Below, piece after piece: positions 11,590 to 22,926 of a stretch of DNA of 64,000 bases. The position numbers and the translations under genes are program-made. The notes beneath the pieces are model-generated. The model was not told the DNA's origin. It did no database searches and saw only the letters and a program-made list of their open reading frames with translations. The stretch spans positions 93,934 to 157,933 of the forward strand of contig NW_003101666.1 in the NCBI RefSeq assembly GCF_000003855.2, in the 5' to 3' direction. Every line of letters begins with the position of its first letter. Position 1 is the stretch's first letter. Origin of the DNA: Blastomyces gilchristii SLH14081 (taxonomy: Eukaryota; Ascomycota; Eurotiomycetes; Onygenales; Ajellomycetaceae).

Positions 11590-14500
11590 ATGAAGGATCG
11601 GCCTAGAATTCGGCAAAAACGCTTTTCCCGGGACAGGTTCCAACTACTGGGCAAGGGCAGCGGCAACCACCAAAACGATGCCACTGACAACATCCCATTG
11701 ACCAGTGTCCCGAGTCGAGGCCAGAACGGTGCGCGACAGGAGGACTCCAATGCTTCTTCTTCTTCGTATTCCTCCTCCTATATCCCGCCGACAGACCTGC
11801 CTGCTGAGAACGACAACAATGACAACAACGAGAAGAGCGGATTATTCCATCATAGCCCAGGCGGACGCAGGATGCTGTCGTCGCATGGGAAGCAGCTCGA
11901 GGCCCCGGAAGATGGCACCATCAACCGCATGGGAGAGCTGTACAATGCGATTCTGAATTACTCAGTCATCACGCGGTATTTTATCTACGTTACGCCCTTG
12001 GCGTTGCTCATTGCCATCCCCATTGTTGTCGGAGCTACAGTTGCTCAAAATGCAGAAATCGCGGGTGTTCGCATTGTATGGTTCTTTACTTGGGTGGAGA
12101 TTGTCTGGTTGAGTTTGTGGGTGTCAAAAGTTGTCGCTCATTACATCCCCTATGTGTTTCAATTCCTGTGCGGCATTGTCAGTTCTGGGACGAGGAAGTA
12201 TGCACTCCTCTTGAAAGCCTTGGAGATACCATTCTCTCTCATTGGCTGGTCACTGACCTCGCTTGTAACTTTTATTCCGGTACGTCTTTCAACCTGTTCC
12301 GTCCTATCATTCTGTAGAATGAAAATGGGAGAAGGGGGAGGAAAATAATATATACAACTAACTGTAACAGTTGATGACGCGAAACCCTTCCAATAGAGCT
12401 TCCGGTAACACAGGTATCCATCATTGGCAACGTGTGGTCAATAATGTCTTGTTTGCCGCGTTTATCGCGACTTTGATTCTAGCTGTGGAGAAGATTCTGA
12501 TTCAATTGATATCGATCGGCTACCACCGGAGACAGTTCGATTCCAGAATCAAGGAGTCCAAGCGGAACATTGCCCTCCTTTCTATGCTCTATGAGGCTTC
12601 ACGAACCCTTTTCCCTGAATATTGTAATGAGTTTGAAGATGAAGACTATGTGATCAACGACTCCATTGTTGGTGGTGTTGGGAAATTTGGCCGTGGCCAC
12701 AAGCGACGAGGATCCGCTTCGCCGCTCCGTTTGATTCATGGTGTAGGTCGAGTCGGGGACAGAATTACAGCTGCATTCGGCAACGTCGCCCAAGAAATTA
12801 CTGGGAAACAGGTCTTCAATCCAACTTCTGCCCATTCGATCGTGACCTTAGCGCTCGAGAAACGCAAGTCGACTCAGGCACTTGCACGCCGTCTGTGGAT
12901 GTCCTTCGTCCTCCAGGGACGAGAGAGCCTTTTATTGGATGATATTATCGAGGTTCTTGGTTCCGGACGTGAAGAAGATGCGAAGGAATGCTTCGCCATG
13001 CTAGATCTCGATGGCAATGGTGACGTCAGCCTGGAGGAAATGATACTTACTGTCACCGAGATTGGGAGGATAAAAAAATCGATCAACAACAGCTTGCATG
13101 ATGTGGATCAGGCAATTCATGTGCTGGATAGCCTTCTGTGTGTTGTCGTCTTCATTATGGTTGTCTTGGTTTTCGGTATGTTGCATGCAGACCACGCAAT
13201 CCTTGCACTAATTAAACACATGGGAGAACTAACAATTTGAAATAGTTGCTTTTCTCAACACCGGATTTGGAACCACTCTTGCGGCGGGGGCGACTACTCT
13301 TCTTTCTTTATCCTTCGTCTTTGCCACGACCGCCCAAGAGGTCCTCGGCAGCACGATTTTTCTTTTCGTAAAGCACGCGATGGACGTAGGAGACAGAGTC
13401 GATATCGGGGATCGTCAACTGATTGTAGAACACATCTCTCTCCTTTACACCGTTTTCAGGGGTGTTCGAGATCACAAAACCTTTCAAGCGCCAAACATAG
13501 TTCTGAACACACAATGGATTGAGAACGTCACTCGTTCAAAGGCCATGCGCGAGCAGATCACTCTCACGGTGGATTTTGGTACCTCGTTCGCAGATATCCA
13601 GCTGCTCAAGGCCGAGATGCAGAAATTCGTCCGTGATAAGGAAAACTGCCGCGATTTCCAGCCAGATGTTGACATCGAGGTCGTCGGCCTTGGCAATATA
13701 GATAAGCTCGAGCTCAAAATCGAAATCCGCCATAAATCCAACTGGTCCAATGAGACTGTCCGAGCTGCCCGTCGGTCGAAATTCATGTGTGCATTGGTCC
13801 TTGCCATTCGCAAGATTCCCATCTATGGACCTGGCGGTGGAGATGCAGTGCTGGGCGACGTTACTAGGCCGTCATATTCTGTCTCCATATCGCCCGAACA
13901 GGCCCAGGCAAGCAAAGACGAGTGGGCTAAGGGTAAAGAGGGGAAACGGATGGTTCCCACAGATGAGATGGACAACTATTTCGCAGGTACCAAGGAGCAG
14001 GATGGTTCCGAAGGCACCTCCACCGCAGTGGAAGGCAGGTCTCCCGGTGACGGCAAACCCGTTTACCGGGGCGCTTCAACCCGATCAGTTCCTGCAAAAG
14101 ACAAGGAAGCTTCTGTCGTCCAGGCACTGCATTCACGTCCACCAGCGATGGACCAAGCACGCATCGACGGATGTGAGATCCCCCGCGACAGCAACACTAC
14201 CCCCTCCAAGAAGCACAATGGAGCAGGCGCAAGCGACAACGGAAGCGGGACTTCCAAGCCACACCGTGACGGGCCCCCAGTCGCCCGAGGAACATCCACA
14301 GGACGACGGACGGGAGTCCCAGCTACGAGATTCGTATCGCCCAAGACACCCATCAATGAAGCCGACGTGCCAACCCACACCGTGCCCCCAACCTCAGCAC
14401 CCCCATCATTACCAGCAGCGGCAGCAACAGCAGCCAACCCACCGCTAGCGCAACATCCACCGCCCCAACCACCACCAACAACAGCCCTACCATCAACCCC

Positions 14501-14819
14501 TACACCCGAATACTATGAACTCACCGAACGGGACCGCCACCCGTCCTCCTATTACTCCTCCTCTTCTCCCACCGCCGATAATCCATACCTACCACCCCCA
14601 TCGCCGCACCCATGCGCATCTCAAATGCAATCGCAGCCACTACAGCCCCCTCCAGCAGTTGCGTATGGAGGTAGTGGCAGCCGTGCTGATAATCTACCTC
14701 CACCGATCGCTCCAGGCCCGGGAGGAGGACCGTTACAGCAGCAGCCACCGAGACAGCTTGTGCCACCGCCGGGCGGGAATGCGTTTGCACTGCCGCCGCG
14801 GAATGAATACCAGTACTGA
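11590..14819 (+). CDS. MscS-family mechanosensitive ion channel with EF-hand (Msy1/Msy2 type)
   Basis: Predicted mechanosensitive, calcium-linked cation channel; in fission yeast the Msy1/Msy2 relatives sit in the ER and handle hypo-osmotic shock. Exons are 11590-12279, 12371-13175 and 13246-14819 (1022 aa), joined in frame, with a CTAAC branch site before exon 2. The first in-frame ATG is used. Residues 1-120 are polar and disordered. Membrane segments lie at about 131-152, 161-185, 189-203, 211-229 and 251-276. A canonical EF-hand loop, DLDGNGDVSLEE, is at 442-453. It precedes the pore-lining MscS helices (about 478-540, with NTGFGTTLAAGATTLLS) and the MscS beta domain (DVGDRVDIG). The last 300 residues are Pro/Gln/Ser-rich with no domain. 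The family call is firm; the extreme N-terminus could include an undetected upstream exon. Confidence 0.93.
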
Positions 14820-16129
14820 CACCGGCAGCAACAGCAGTATCAAAATAGGATGATGATAGATAAAAATAGTTAGGAGTTTTTATTTGATTTATTTTTGATT
14901 TATTTTTGATCTATTTATTTTTTTGTTATTTTGGGGGGAATTTACGAAGATGGCTTGTATATACAAAATATATTAGAGAAGAATTTGGTTTCTAGACCAG
15001 TGGCAATGTACGAACATACTATTTGAATGTGACTATGGGTGGGATCTATGGAGGGCAATTGGCGGGGCGGTTGCATGCGTTGTTTTTGGATATTTTGAAT
15101 TTTTTATCTAACCCATCTACTCCGTACGCTCTTCCCTATATATATAGTTATTATGATTTTTTTATATGTATTAATTATTATCTTGCGTCTTAACGGTTTT
15201 ATGCCCTCTCTCAAACGTTGCTATATTGAACTAGCCCCGTTGACAAGAAGAGGGATTCGCGATATAATATTAATTCAGATTGTAATAGTTATAGTACAAT
15301 TACTCGAAAATGCACTCAACCCGTGCTAAAAACAGCTTCAGCCATTCAGTCACAGCATTGCCCAAATGTTTCCATCCAACCATTCGTTTGCAATATCCCG
15401 TATATTATTCTATCACATATACATATATGTACTGTATGTACATGTACATACAGAGAGATACTGGGATTACCTAAAAAAAAACCATCTATCGTACAGAAAC
15501 TATCGCTTTTGATAATATATAGGGGGGGGGAAGTGTTAAAACAAACAAGAACAAGAGAGGAAAGACCAGAATTCCCCCGGAAGTCTATACATGCAGGGGG
15601 ATACAGCAAATAAAATAATACATGGGAAAAACATAGTAATGCACACGGGTATCTGGGTGTATGGGATATTGCGACTTTCATTAGCCTTTCGTAATGTTAT
15701 GACCCTGCCATGGGATGGGGAAGATGGCGAAAGGCGTCCTGGGTTGACACGGTGACTGAAGGCTTTTTTAGATGGAGGTTCGAGTAGTAGGTGGAAGCAA
15801 CGTGGGTTGGTTGCTTTTATTGGGAGGATGGGGCAAAAGTTTTGTGCTAAGAATGGAAGGGGAGGGGAGAAATGTGCGCTGTAGCGGAACCTCGTTGACC
15901 GCGTTGGCGTACGCGGCGGTCGAAATGCTGGGACTCGTTCTACTGGGGGTTGGAAAGGAGAAGGAGTTGATCGGATACCTCAATGGAGGGGTATCCCCCC
16001 CCCCCCGGCTACATTCAACAGCCCAAGGCAGACAATGGTTATCCACCCGCCCAACGTCAATATATGTCCCCATCTCCCATCTCCATACACGCATATATCA
16101 CGGGCAGATCACGACATATTATTTATATC
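14820..16129. other. Convergent intergenic region between the channel gene and MGM101
   Basis: 3' ends of two convergent genes; no gene seen. T-rich DNA just after the channel stop (14880-14930) could serve 3'-end formation. Copies of TACTCCGTA (15118) and GTACATGTAC (15438) and a C12 run (15995-16006) occur here. Short frames at 15300-16100 have no recognisable product. Confidence 0.6.
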
Positions 16130-17152
16130 TCACTTCGTCTCCTTCCACGGATACGAGACCGGGTCATCCTTCCTGAGCCAAATCTTCGTCCGCCGCTTCG
16201 TCGTCACATGTTCCACGAACGCCTCGCGGGTGTACTTGGCTTTAAACTTGCGGATCCAGCGCGGGTCCCAGAGCTCGCTGGCCACGCCTAGGTCCTTACA
16301 GCAGCGCATCATGGCGTTGGACTTGCAGCCCTCTGTCGCGGTGGGGATGCCGTCGGGGGAGAAATAGTCTTGTTCGCCGCGCGCGACGGAGACAAGGCTA
16401 TTGGGAGGAAAAATATTTGTTAGTTTATGTATATTATAGAATGGTTTCTGGAGGAAGGGATATAGAGTAAAAATGAAGGGGTCTACGAACCGGCCATGCG
16501 CAACGAGCGCGTACTCCCTCGTCACAGTCTTGGCTGTGACGATACTCTCACCCCGCGGTGCAAGCCCCCAGCCGCCCGGCCCAAACGCTTTATTCAATAT
16601 ACGTCGATATTTAATCTCGGGGAGGTAGACAATACCATCTGGCTTTATCTCGACGTCTTCTGGGTTTACCTCTTGGAGGAGGACTGCGGCTGCTTCCTTT
16701 GAGAAGGGCTCGGCGCTGAGCCCGTGGAATGAGCGCGTCCAGTCGACATGGTCTTTGCTGTTGTTGTTGTTTTCGGTGGAGTTTGAGATGCCAAGGTCTT
16801 TGGGCTTATCGTCTAGGCCCGTCTTGCTGAGATTTTGGACGGTGGTTGTTGTTGGTGTCGGTTTTGAAGGGGTGGTGGTACTGGAGTTTGAGTTCGACGA
16901 AGAGCTGGGGGAGGGAGACGAGGAAACGGGTGGTTTTGCAGGAGTAGTGGTCGGGGCAGGAGAGACAGGTTTAGAGGCCGCAGATGTTTTAGATGCTGTG
17001 TATTGCGACTGGCGATATGTTGATGGGCTGGTTATGGAGCGGAGAGGAATGTAGGCGAGCTGAGCTCTGGACGAGACGGATAGTCCTGCTTTCCGCGGTG
17101 AGTGGAGAAATTCTGCAGTCCGACTGACTGTGCGGAGTGCACGAGATGCCAT
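16130..17152 (-). CDS. MGM101: MGM101, mitochondrial genome maintenance protein
   Basis: Mitochondrial nucleoid protein of the Rad52-like annealing group, needed for recombination and repair of mtDNA. Exons are 17152-16491 and 16397-16130 (309 aa). The N-terminus ([16 protein letters not shown], basic and hydroxylated) is a mitochondrial presequence, followed by a Ser/Thr/Pro-rich linker to about residue 130. The conserved core follows: [56 protein letters not shown] and [13 protein letters not shown], ending in a basic tail. The intron (16398-16490, 93 nt) is a multiple of three and free of stops, so an unspliced reading is also open. Splicing restores [12 protein letters not shown], which is what the family has, so I use it. 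Confidence 0.93.
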   Translation of the reverse strand: MASRALRTVSRTAEFLHSPRKAGLSVSSRAQLAYIPLRSITSPSTYRQSQYTASKTSAASKPVSPAPTTTPAKPPVSSSPSPSSSSNSNSSTTTPSKPTPTTTTVQNLSKTGLDDKPKDLGISNSTENNNNSKDHVDWTRSFHGLSAEPFSKEAAAVLLQEVNPEDVEIKPDGIVYLPEIKYRRILNKAFGPGGWGLAPRGESIVTAKTVTREYALVAHGRFVDPFIFTLYPFLQKPFYNIHKLTNIFPPNSLVSVARGEQDYFSPDGIPTATEGCKSNAMMRCCKDLGVASELWDPRWIRKFKAKYTREAFVEHVTTKRRTKIWLRKDDPVSYPWKETK

Positions 17153-17478
17153 TATAAGGGATGAGCTGGCTGGATACGTAAATGCCAGTCAGTCAGGTTA
17201 GATAGTCAGTGGTTGTGGTGTTGAAGCTGTGAGGGTTGTGTCTCGTCGATTGCTGCGGATGTTTTTTTGGAGCTTGGAGGTGGAAGCCAGATCCCGTGAC
17301 ACAGAGATAAATATTTAAATATTTATTAAAAGCGTTAAATATTTAGATTTCTATGACAGAAAACATCAATTGAAAGACGGGAAACCAGAATATAATAGTA
17401 ATATACATAGAGAGATAATACACAGAGTGGGGGATTTCCTTTTACACAGATCCAATTACGCCTATCCTTTCCCTCCAG
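17153..17478. other. Intergenic spacer between COA4 (3' side) and MGM101 (5' side)
   Basis: About 326 bp holding the MGM101 promoter and the COA4 3' end. Locally AT-rich at 17300-17350. Nothing else seen. Confidence 0.6.
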
Positions 17479-18033
17479 TCAAGAGTCTTTTGACTCCGTT
17501 CGCTGCTCATTGCCATGGCGTTTCCAGCATTCCCGGAACGCCTCCATCTGTAGATTGAAACAGGACTAAGTCAGTATTTATATAGCCTTCTAATGTACTC
17601 AGCATGCATGTGTTACGAGATACAGTGGATGTACTGGAGTTTAAGCTGGGGCGCATAAATAATAGCCTGGCGGGGTTGAGAAAGCGCTCGGCGGCCAAAA
17701 AGCCTTGGACGTACTTCTTTTTTACATGCTCGCCAGTCTCTCTTCTCGTAGTAGCAATCGTTCATCTTCAGCTGCTCCGCTGTTGTCCCCAATGGCCTCT
17801 CGTTAGCATCCCCCCTTGCCGTCTTTAAAAAGGGTCGCCGTCTTACCTGCGCATCCGGTGCTGAAGATCCGCTTGTCCCTACAGAATTGGATTGGAGCGT
17901 TAGCCGACCAGTCCAAAGCGAAGACCTTGTTCCCTGGCCCCAGGAGACGGAGAAGAGAGGGTTCATACCATTCATCAGGTTCATCATCGTCCACTGTCTG
18001 CGTTACCGGCGGATTGTTCTCTGATTTGGACAT
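17479..18033 (-). CDS. COA4: COA4-like twin CX9C cytochrome c oxidase assembly factor, four small exons
   Basis: Small intermembrane-space protein imported by the Mia40 pathway and needed to assemble cytochrome c oxidase. Exons are 18033-17969, 17878-17847 (32-nt microexon), 17779-17715 and 17547-17479, giving 76 aa with every phase matching. The product starts MSKSENNPP, has an acidic stretch (DDDEPDEW), then RIFSTGCAAEQLKMNDC and DWRACKKEMEAFRECWKR. Both pairs are exact CX9C motifs: CAAEQLKMNDC and CKKEMEAFREC, the helix-turn-helix fold of the Coa4/CHCHD8 group. Length fits the family. It is too fragmented to show as a long open frame. The gene is transcribed divergently from BPL1 with 144 bp between the start codons. 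Assignment to COA4 rather than another CX9C assembly factor rests on the motif spacing and flanking residues. Confidence 0.85.
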
Positions 18034-18177
18034 TGCGAGGAAGTTTCTTTTGCTGTGGTTGGAGAGAAGTAAAGACTGTGGAGGTTCTGTGGCCGGAGAT
18101 CGATATAAAACAAATTGATTCGTACTTAGAACAATTTCCCCGCCACGCGGAGGAACCATCTACTTCACTACTACAAA
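18034..18177. promoter_or_regulatory. Compact bidirectional promoter COA4/BPL1
   Basis: Only 144 bp separate the start codons of the divergent COA4 and BPL1 genes, so both promoters and 5' UTRs must share this segment. It has no clear TATA box. The BPL1 ATG is preceded by ACAAA, a usable fungal initiation context. Confidence 0.6.
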
Positions 18178-20502
18178 ATGGCCACCAACCCCGTCCTCCT
18201 TTCCAAAAGGTTGAACGTGCTGGTCTACTCCGGTGCGCAAACCTACTCTGATTGGAAAGGCAATATTCTGACCCCCGCTGCTCCAGGAAATGGAACTACT
18301 GTCGATGCCGTCCGCCACTGCCTCTACTCTTTCCGCCGGCTCCTGTCTGCGAACTACGCCGTGATCCCCGTCACGGGGGAGATGATCGTCAACGAGCCTT
18401 GGACTGCTTCCTGCGCGCTGCTGGTAATGCCCGGTGGCGCGGACCTGCCGTATTGTCGGACTCTCAACGGAGAAGGTAACCAGAGAATTGGTCAATTCGT
18501 CCAGCGGGGTGGGGCATACCTGGGGTTTTGCGCTGGCGGTTACTTTGCCAGCAAACGATGTGAATTCGAGGTCGGGAACAAGAAACTGGAAGTTGTCGGT
18601 GACAGGGAGCTGGCCTTCTTTCCCGGGACCTGTCGAGGGTGCGCTTTTCCCGGATTTGTTTACGATAGTGAGGATGGTGCTCGAGCCGCGGAGCTCAAGA
18701 TATCAAAATCTGCACCGGCGTTTGGGTCTGTGCCGGAGGTCTTCAAGGCTTATTATAATGGCGGGGGCGTTTTTGTTGATGCGCCTAAATACGCGGACCA
18801 GGGTGTAGAGGTTCTTGCAAGTTACACAGAAGATCTCAGCGTGGATTCCGGAGAGGGCTCCGCTGCCATTGTCTACTGTAAGGTGGGCGAGGGGGCAGCA
18901 ATTCTAACTGGGGCTCATCCCGAGTTTGTATTCCCTGCAAAGCCGATTGATAGCTGGGTACTGACGAAGTCCAGGTTTGCTGCTTCCAATCTCGACAGGA
19001 AGGCAGATGGCCCCGAATATGATAAAGTCGTCGATGCCTTGGCTGCAGACGATGAAGCGAGGGTGGAGTTTTTGAAGGCTTGTTTGACGAAGTTGGGCCT
19101 TCAGGTTACCCAAGACTCAGCCCCTGTGCCATCGTTATCCAGACTGCATCTCTCCTCTCTGAGTCCTCAGGGGGTTGTTGGGCTGCTCTCTGCCCTTCGA
19201 GATATCATTACCGTGACTGATGGAGAGGAGTATATCAAAGATGATGCGGACACTTTTCATCTCGAGAAACCATCGTCCATGGGCATGAGAGACCTAGCTG
19301 AATCCCTACCTGCAGAAACTGCGAAAACTGATCAAGGAGACGATTCTGACAAAGTTGTCGATAATAATTCTATTATTAAAGAAGTAGTTGTCCATGACGA
19401 CATTCCGTCGTCTAAGGCTACCCCTTGCTTCAACCACCACGCATTCTACGGAAATCTCAAAGAGTACCGCGCACAGTCGAAAGAGCATATTCACGAATTC
19501 GGCTCAAATATATTGTACGGAGAGGTCGTCACGAGCACAAGTACCCTCCTAGAGAAGTATGGACTTCACAGCCCGCCCTGATTTTCGCTCTCCTTCTAAA
19601 AGGCAATGTCCGCCTGCTTACACAAACTATAGGAACACCCAACTACTACGGAGACTCCCACATGGGTTCGTGGCTACTGCAACAGTCCAAGTGGCCGGAA
19701 GGGGCCGCGGGTCTAACGTCTGGGTCTCGCCATCCGGTCAACTAATGTTTTCAGCTGTCGTCAAACATGCCGTTGAGAAAATGGCACGTGCTCCCGTGGT
19801 GTTTATACAGTATATCGCCGCCATCGCTATCGCCCAGGCCATCAAGAGCTATGATAACGGATACGAAAATATGCCAATAAAGCTGAAATGGCCAAATGAT
19901 ATCTGTAAACATGGCCTCTCCCGCCCCTCCCCTTTCCAATGCTCTCCGTTAATAACCATCTAATCCAATCCCCATTTAACTCCACAGACGCTCTGGACCC
20001 TACCCAACCTGACTCTAAATCCTACACAAAAATAACCGGCATCCTCGTAAACGCCCACTACTCCTCCGCAGAGTACATCGCCGTCGTCGGCATCGGCATA
20101 AACGCCCTAAACCCTTCCCCGACCACCTCCCTAAACGCCCTCCTATCCGCTCTCGAGCAAAAATCACCCACCAATAAAAAGCTACCGCCACTTACCCTCG
20201 AGAAACTCCTCGCCCGCATCCTCACCACCTTCGAGTCCTTGTATACCCGATTCCTGCGCACGGGCTTCGATCAGTATTTCTTCGACTCGTACTACGCAGA
20301 CTGGCTGCATATGGATCAGATCGTCACCCTGGAGGCGGAAGGTGGGGTGCGTGCGCGTATCAAGGGAATTACGGGTGATTATGGCTTACTTGTGGCGGAG
20401 GAGTTGGGGTGGGAGGACCGCCCCACGGGAAAGATGTGGGAGTTGCAGAGTGATAGTAACAGTTTTGATTTCTTCAAAGGGTTGATTAAGAGGAAGGTTT
20501 GA
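18178..20502 (+). CDS. BPL1: Biotin--[acetyl-CoA carboxylase] protein ligase
   Basis: Activates biotin with ATP and attaches it to lysines of carboxylases (acetyl-CoA, pyruvate). Exons are 18178-19556, 19633-19904 and 19988-20502 (721 aa). Splicing is needed at both junctions: exon 1 ends LLEK across the junction, and exon 2 ends inside the Tyr codon after KWPNDI. Residues 1-280 form the eukaryotic N-terminal glutamine-amidotransferase-like domain (LVMPGGADLPY, GAYLGFCAGGYFAS). The catalytic domain carries the biotinyl-5'-AMP loop GRGRGSNVW at 482-490, KWPND at 545-549 and VVGIGIN, and the C-terminal SH3-like part follows to the end. Length fits the yeast enzyme (about 690 aa). Intron 2 is 83 nt. 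Confidence 0.95.
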
Positions 20503-21845
20503 GTTGGGTTGGAGGTAATATGGGGGGATGTGAATAGGATATGGGAATGAGCTATCCTTGTACTGCAGACGGACGTGGTGGATGAGCCTCGGTGCGATTC
20601 AGGTAAATGACTGCCGTGATACAACCACTTATGTAGTTACGTGATGCTTTGAGGGATTTTTCATGTTAACCCCCTGTAGCGAGATGTTGATCGTTGCGGT
20701 TCTAGATGTAGAGATACATATTATACTCTCTGTTCCTCGTAAAAAATGCCTTTCGTCGGATTTTTATTCCTTTATCGCCCCCTTAACATAGGGGAATATA
20801 TATATGATGTATTGACAAAGTGTATTTTTTCTTAAAAGCTCAAAAGTCTCTCGTATCAATTGACCCATCGCCCTCTTCTCTTTTCCCCATCTACGTGTGT
20901 TCCCTCGAAAAATACTAGAAGATGAACCAATAATGAAAACTGCCCCAAAAAACCAAAAGTGAAATCTTGAACAGGTTTGGAAATCAAAATAAAAAGAATC
21001 AAAAAAATAGGAAGTGATGAGTTGAAATGGAAAAAAGTGAAATATCTTTATTGTTTTTGTTCATTTGTAACATTATCCATCAACAACTAGGCAGAGTAAG
21101 GGAGATTATATGTATAGACAATATACAATATACAATATACAATATATGACAGGAATACCTCTTTTACCCCTTTTCATCTGGCAAGTCTCCTGGCAATTCA
21201 CGTTCTTTGAAAATGTATACACCACGTATTGTTCGCGTTTGCGTTTATGATGGAGAAAAGGGGTAGTAGAGAGAGAGATGTAGAGGATCTTGCTTCCTTC
21301 GCCTGTCTTTTTTTTCCTTTCTTTCTCTTTGTAACGGGTAAATATCGATTGTCTCTTTCTGGTAAATGTATTGTTAGATGGTGTATGGTATAGGTATGCT
21401 GTGTAGCGTTTTCTCGCGAAATAGAAAGGGCAAAATTGAAGTGATGTCTCGCTGGGTGAGCCTAGGCCCTTTATTTCCCGCTTCCTTTTGGGAATAGGTC
21501 TTATTAGGGTGAAAGAAAGCGGGGGCCAGAGGAGGGGTGAGTTGTGGTGCTTGTAGGGGGCAAAGAGATGAGAAAATGTTGCTGAAAAGGGGTGACCTGA
21601 TATTAGCCATGCAGGTGTGATCGGGAATGATAAAATTCTGCTGGTGAGCTTTTTTCTTCGTGGGCTTCCATACCTTTCCTACATACGGAGTAGTAATATT
21701 GGATTTTTATTTCATAGCAAACCAACCAAAGGCAAAAAGTTCATCGTACACTCTCCTCGTAGCTCAATGGGTACACGAATCAATGGACAGAATAGATCAC
21801 TTAGGTTTATTCAAATCCGATTTTCTTTTTTTTAAGGGCAGGCAT
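20503..21845. other. Convergent intergenic region between BPL1 and the TANGO2-like gene
   Basis: 1.3 kb between two 3' ends. Contains an ATATAC-rich tandem stretch (about 21118-21147), T/C-rich DNA near 21305-21335, and one TACGGAGTA at 21684-21692. A tRNA-like A-box and B-box pair at 21758-21819 was examined and rejected. No gene supported. Confidence 0.6.
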
Positions 21846-22926
21846 TTACTCCTCAACAGTAAACTCGAAGGATCTATCCCCCTTTCCAATGGGAATCTGC
21901 TCTGCCTGGTCGTTATACAGCGTCCGCTCAAAATACTTCACCCGCCCAGATTCATGCACAAGAACAACCGTCTGTGTCTGCGTCCCATACAAACCCTTCA
22001 TATACGCATGATGATCCATCGGCCCATTAGCCACCACGTCAACCTTCTCCCGCAGCTTCGATGCACACACTTGGTCGACGGTATGTTTAATCTCGGCATC
22101 GTCCCCAATAACTGGGATGAAGATACTCTCGCGCAGCAGATTGATATACGTCTCTAAATTCCCCCCCTCGCGCAATCTCGGTAGCGTATCCCTACTCAGC
22201 AACCCCAGCAATCGCTGCACAAACGCATCCTCGCCCTCGTCCAGTTTCACAGAGGTATCAATCGCCTCCTTCAGAAGCCTCTCCCCATCCACAATCTTCC
22301 GCCACGACCGGTCTCCAAATGCCGTATTGCTCAGCCCGACCGTCTGCCCCTTTTCAGTTGCTATCCACTCAATACCATCCGCTGCCGAGACGCGGTTGGA
22401 CACAACAGCCAAAGGGCCCCGTACGTTGCCGCAGGCCAGACTGAAGCCGCCAGCCAGCTGGGCTTCGCCGCTTGAAACCAGCTCCTCGGCATACTCCTTG
22501 GCGCTTATTGTACTGTCTGGAGGCAATTCGAGGAATGAGTTGACGATGGAGCCTCTGCTACGCACGCCCACTACTTGCTTATCGGGGTCTTCGCGGTAGT
22601 TTGTCAGCACCGCGATGCGGCCTTGCTGTGTGACGCCTAGCCAGGTTCCGTGGACTTCTCGTGCTAGGTCTCGAGAACCTAGGACATGGGATTTGCCGTC
22701 GGGCCACCAGCTTGCGGGGGCTGTCGGGCGGTGGAGGAATTCCTAGTTGATGTTAGTATGGTATAGATATAAGATATCATTAGAGACATTTGGGACAGTC
22801 TGGGTAAGCGTGATGAGTATAGGAATTGGGAGGGTTTATCAAGGGAGATCTTATACATACATCCCGATTATCGATTAGAATTAGTGGGTAGGAGGGGTGA
22901 GCGGTTGAAACGAGAGCTATGCACAT
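21846..22926 (-). CDS. TANGO2-like NRDE-domain protein
   Basis: Member of the NRDE/TANGO2 family, cytosolic or organellar proteins linked in animals to lipid and haem handling and Golgi organisation; the biochemical role is unsettled. Exons are 22926-22861 and 22742-21846 (320 aa), phase 0. The protein begins MCIALVSTAHPSYPLILIDN and then the signature NRDE, which is split by the intron between D and E. It continues EFLHRPT, GSRDL, GTWLGVTQQGRIAVLTNYRE, SNTAFGDRSW and, near the end, GTQTQTVVLV. These are the family's conserved blocks in order. Cys2 directly after Met1 is the expected N-terminal nucleophile-like position. Length is slightly above the animal protein (about 276 aa). Confidence 0.9.

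Noticed and set aside
13484..14437. Long minus-strand and second-frame reads over the channel gene
   Set aside because: They lie antisense or out of frame to the MscS exons, which have family motifs and matching splice phases.
21751..21834. tRNA-like segment: A-box TAGCTCAATGG, B-box-like TTCAAATCC and a following T run
   Set aside because: The acceptor and T-arm halves do not pair (T stem has at least two mismatches, acceptor none matching), so no cloverleaf can form.
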